A stretch of 64,000 nucleotides of DNA from Nocardiopsis dassonvillei_B. Its GTDB lineage: Bacteria > Actinomycetota > Actinomycetes > Streptosporangiales > Streptosporangiaceae. Both the position numbers and the translations under genes were made by a program. The stretch is from contig NZ_OZ186815.1 in the NCBI RefSeq assembly GCF_964273065.1, positions 4,526,001 through 4,590,000 on the forward strand, written 5' to 3'. How positions within the stretch are numbered: position 1 is the first letter of the stretch; every line of letters starts with the position of its first letter. Shown here one piece after another: positions 61,664 to 64,000 of the stretch. The notes under the pieces are model-generated. The model was given only the letters and a program-made list of their open reading frames with translations. It did no database searches and was not told the DNA's origin.

Positions 61664-62488
61664 TCAGGCCCGGACCAGCAGCCGGTTGAGCAGCTCTCCC
61701 AGGCGGCGCGCCCGCTGCCGGACGATCTCCAGCGCCCTCTCCTGCTGGAACGGGTCCAGCACCGCCCCGAGGGCGTCGTTGCTCACGATCGACAGCCCCA
61801 GCACCTCGGCGCCCATCTCCACCGCGGCGATGGCCTCCAGCGGGATCGACCGGCCCACCACGTCCGCCCCCGCCTGGCGCAGCACCTTCGCCTCCGCCGG
61901 GGTCTGCATCTGCGGCCCCGGCGTCGCCGCGTACACCCCCTCCGCCAGCGAGGCGTCCACCTCGTGGACGAGCCTGCGCAGCCGCGGACTGTACGCCGAC
62001 GACAGGTCCACGAACGTCGGGCCCGTCAGCGGTGAGCGCGCGGTCAGGTTGATGTGGTCGCTCAGCACCACCGGCTGCCCCGGCGCGATGTCCACCCGGA
62101 GGGAGCCCACCGACCCGGTCAGCACGACCAGCCGCGCCCCCGCGGCGATCCCGGTCCGCACCGCGTGCACGACCCGCATCGGGCCGTGGCCCTCGTACAG
62201 GTGCAGGCGCCCTGTGAACACCACCACCCGCTTGTCGCCCACCCACATGCTGTGGACCGCGGTGCCGTGCCCCTCGGCGGTCGGCGCCAGGAAGCCGGGC
62301 AGTTCCGCCGCGTCGAACCCGATGTCGGGGGAACCGAGCGTGTCCACCGCGTCCGTCCACCCGGAACCGAGCACCACCAGGGCGTCGAAGCCGTCGGCAC
62401 CGGCCCGGGTCCGGAGATCATGCGCCGCGTCGGCCGCCAGCTCCCTGGCCTCTGCGGTCGTCCTCGGCGGCTGCTCTGTTTCGCTCAC
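61664..62488 (-). CDS. Purine nucleoside phosphorylase (trimeric, PNP-I type)
   Basis: 274 residues. It splits inosine/guanosine to base and ribose-1-phosphate. Motifs: LVVLGSGW near the N-terminus, GRLHLYEGHGPMRVVHAVRT, LTGSVGSLR, SDHINLTARSPL and the substrate-site ATPGPQMQTPAEAKVLR with IPLEAIAAVEMGAEVLGLSIVSN. The GTG start at 62488 follows TAGCAT (62501-62496, minus strand) by 7 nt, suggesting a leaderless message. It acts downstream of adenosine deaminase. Convergent with the iron-box region, divergent from the disulfide reductase gene. Confidence 0.92.
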   Translation of the reverse strand: MSETEQPPRTTAEARELAADAAHDLRTRAGADGFDALVVLGSGWTDAVDTLGSPDIGFDAAELPGFLAPTAEGHGTAVHSMWVGDKRVVVFTGRLHLYEGHGPMRVVHAVRTGIAAGARLVVLTGSVGSLRVDIAPGQPVVLSDHINLTARSPLTGPTFVDLSSAYSPRLRRLVHEVDASLAEGVYAATPGPQMQTPAEAKVLRQAGADVVGRSIPLEAIAAVEMGAEVLGLSIVSNDALGAVLDPFQQERALEIVRQRARRLGELLNRLLVRA

Positions 62489-62710
62489 ACAGCGGATGCT
62501 ACCGCCGTGTAGCCGAATGGTTCCGGAACGCAACGCTAGACGGGCGGTGGGGGAGCGCCCGACCCCCCGCGACGGGGCGGGTGCGGAATCCGCCGGTCGG
62601 CATGGCCGACAATAGGGGTAAGCGAGAGAACCACGTGCCGCCCCGTCATGCCCTTCGACCCCGACCGGGACGAGCGGACGACGGCCCGGCCGCAGAGGGA
62701 GTGAAGCAGA

Positions 62711-64000
62711 GTGACGAAGGTCGTGATCATCGGGGGCGGTCCCGGGGGCTACGAGGCGGCACTGGTCGCCGCGCAGCTCGGCGCGGACGTGACGGTGGTG
62801 GACCGGGACGGTATCGGCGGTGCCTGCGTCCTCACCGACTGCGTTCCCTCCAAGAGCCTGATCGCCACCTCCACCCGCACCACCTACGTGCGCGAGTCCG
62901 AGACCCTGGGCATCCAGGTGGACGACCAGCTCGACGGCAAGTCCTCCGTGCACGTCGACATGCCCACGGTCAACAACCGGATCCTGGCCCTGGCCCAGGC
63001 CCAGTCCGACGACACCCGCGCCCGCCTGGTCCGGGAGGGCATCGAGGTCGTCAACGGCGAGGCCCGGCTGGTCGACCCGCGCATCGTCGCCGTCGGCGAC
63101 ACCCGCATCCGCGCCGACGTCGTCCTCGTCGCCACCGGCGCCCACCCCCGCGAGCTGCCCTCCGCCCGCCCCGACGGCGAGCGCATCCTCACCTGGCGCC
63201 AGCTCTACGACCTGGACGAGCTCCCCGAGAAGCTCATCGTCGTCGGCTCCGGCGTCACCGGCGCCGAGTTCGCCAGCGCCTACCAGTCCCTCGGCTCGAA
63301 CGTGACCCTGGTCTCCTCCCGCGAACACGTCATGCCCACCCAGGACCCCGACGCGGCCCGGGTCCTGGAGGAGGTCTTCCTGCGCCGGGGCATGACCGTC
63401 CTCAACCGCACCCGCGCCGAGTCGGTCGTGCGCACCGGGGACGGGGTGCTGGTCACCCTGTCCGACGGCCGCACCGTCGAGGGCTCCCACTGCCTGATGA
63501 CCGTCGGCATGATCCCCAACACCGAGGGGCTCGGCCTGGAGGAGGCGGGCGTTCGCCTGGGCCAGGGCGGGTTCGTCGAGGTCGACCGGGTCTCGCGCAC
63601 CACCGTCCCCGGCGTCTACGCCGCCGGCGACTGCACCGGCGTCAACATGCTCGCCTCCGTGGCCGCCATGCAGGGCCGCATCGCCATGTGGCACGCCCTG
63701 GGCGAGGCCGTCTCCCCGCTGAAGCTGTCGACCGTGGCGTCCACCGTGTTCACCCACCCGGAGCTGGCCGCCGTCGGCGCCAGCGAGGACGACGTGCGCA
63801 GCGGCCGCATCGACGGCCGCTCCGTCACGCTGCCCCTCAACACCAACCCGCGCGCCAAGATGAACGAGGTGAAGGACGGGTTCGTCAAGCTGATCTGCCG
63901 CCAGCACACCGGCATCGTGCTGGGCGGCGTCATCGTCGGCCCGCGCGCCAGCGAGCTGATCCTGGCGGTGTCGGTGGCGGTGCAGCAGCGGCTGACCGTG
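62711..64000 (+). CDS. FAD-dependent pyridine nucleotide-disulfide oxidoreductase (LpdA-like), 3' truncated
   Basis: 430 residues are visible and the C-terminus lies beyond the window. The N-terminal FAD site is VVIIGGGPGGYEAALVAAQL; the redox-active CVLTDC pair (CxxxxC in GGACVLTDCVPSK) is intact; the NAD site is VVGSGVTGAEFASAYQSLG; GVYAAGDCTGVNML and STVASTVFTHPELAAVGASE follow. It is similar to actinobacterial LpdA (quinone or dihydrolipoamide reductase); M. tuberculosis LpdA has lost one of the two cysteines, this protein has both. The terminal HxxxxE catalytic pair would be outside. GTG 62711 has GAGGG 10 nt upstream. Divergent from PNP. Confidence 0.92.
   Translation, partial: MTKVVIIGGGPGGYEAALVAAQLGADVTVVDRDGIGGACVLTDCVPSKSLIATSTRTTYVRESETLGIQVDDQLDGKSSVHVDMPTVNNRILALAQAQSDDTRARLVREGIEVVNGEARLVDPRIVAVGDTRIRADVVLVATGAHPRELPSARPDGERILTWRQLYDLDELPEKLIVVGSGVTGAEFASAYQSLGSNVTLVSSREHVMPTQDPDAARVLEEVFLRRGMTVLNRTRAESVVRTGDGVLVTLSDGRTVEGSHCLMTVGMIPNTEGLGLEEAGVRLGQGGFVEVDRVSRTTVPGVYAAGDCTGVNMLASVAAMQGRIAMWHALGEAVSPLKLSTVASTVFTHPELAAVGASEDDVRSGRIDGRSVTLPLNTNPRAKMNEVKDGFVKLICRQHTGIVLGGVIVGPRASELILAVSVAVQQRLTV

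Overview
The window is about 73% GC with strong third-position G/C bias, frequent GTG and TTG starts, and many starts that sit 6-7 nt after a -10 box (apparently leaderless). Together with the gene families (LCP protein, DUF3017, NADP-dependent isocitrate dehydrogenase of the homodimeric type, membrane Ser/Thr kinase, PurN-PurH-FolD) this indicates the chromosome of a filamentous actinomycete. A member of the Nocardiopsaceae is my best guess; that is inference from protein style, not a database match.

Layout. 1-14 kb holds housekeeping and mixed metabolism: a secreted nuclease fragment, galE, guaA, a receptor-like Ser/Thr kinase, ispE, a two-part transketolase behind a MerR/SoxR-type promoter, an ABC-F ATPase, a terpene-cyclase-fold protein, an AraC-type regulator and a quinone oxidoreductase. 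14-18 kb carries a relic of a YoeB-type toxin, a GDSL lipoprotein, a MarR regulator with its own palindrome, and a desaturase-TetR pair with a perfect operator. 17.9-24.1 kb is tRNA-Gln, glmU-prs, rplY, pth, and a divergent TetR/DsbA-family pair.

24.3-44.8 kb is the most distinctive part: an exopolysaccharide region. It has an initiating polyprenyl glycosylphosphotransferase followed directly by cysQ-cysD-cysN, a subtilisin-like protease, a PAPS-type sulfotransferase, a GH26 hydrolase, and then a seven-gene minus-strand operon (chain-length protein, polymerase, APH-like phosphotransferase, second sulfotransferase, flippase, PssD, PssE-GT2 fusion). The junctions in that operon often overlap by 1-4 nt. 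Sulfate activation and PAP recycling genes next to two sulfotransferases suggest that this polysaccharide is sulfated. A decayed tandem copy of an exonuclease gene lies inside the region.

45-64 kb: a small membrane protein, purN-purH-folD, an FHA-LuxR regulator, DUF3017, icd, a 955-bp gene-free stretch with a candidate structured RNA and long direct repeats, an LCP ligase, a degenerate galactokinase homologue, a YihY-type membrane protein, a glutamate-cysteine ligase family protein, an M20 amidohydrolase, adenosine deaminase with a membrane protein, an orphan iron-box promoter in front of a stem-loop-rich gene-free stretch, purine nucleoside phosphorylase and a flavoprotein disulfide reductase cut by the window end.

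The strongest leads are the proposed sulfated-polysaccharide locus, the unassigned structured RNA near 52.0 kb, the orphan iron-box transcript near 61.2 kb, the SoxR-like promoter of the split transketolase, the toxin relic and the motif-less galactokinase. All assignments come from reading the sequence and from motif knowledge; no search was run.
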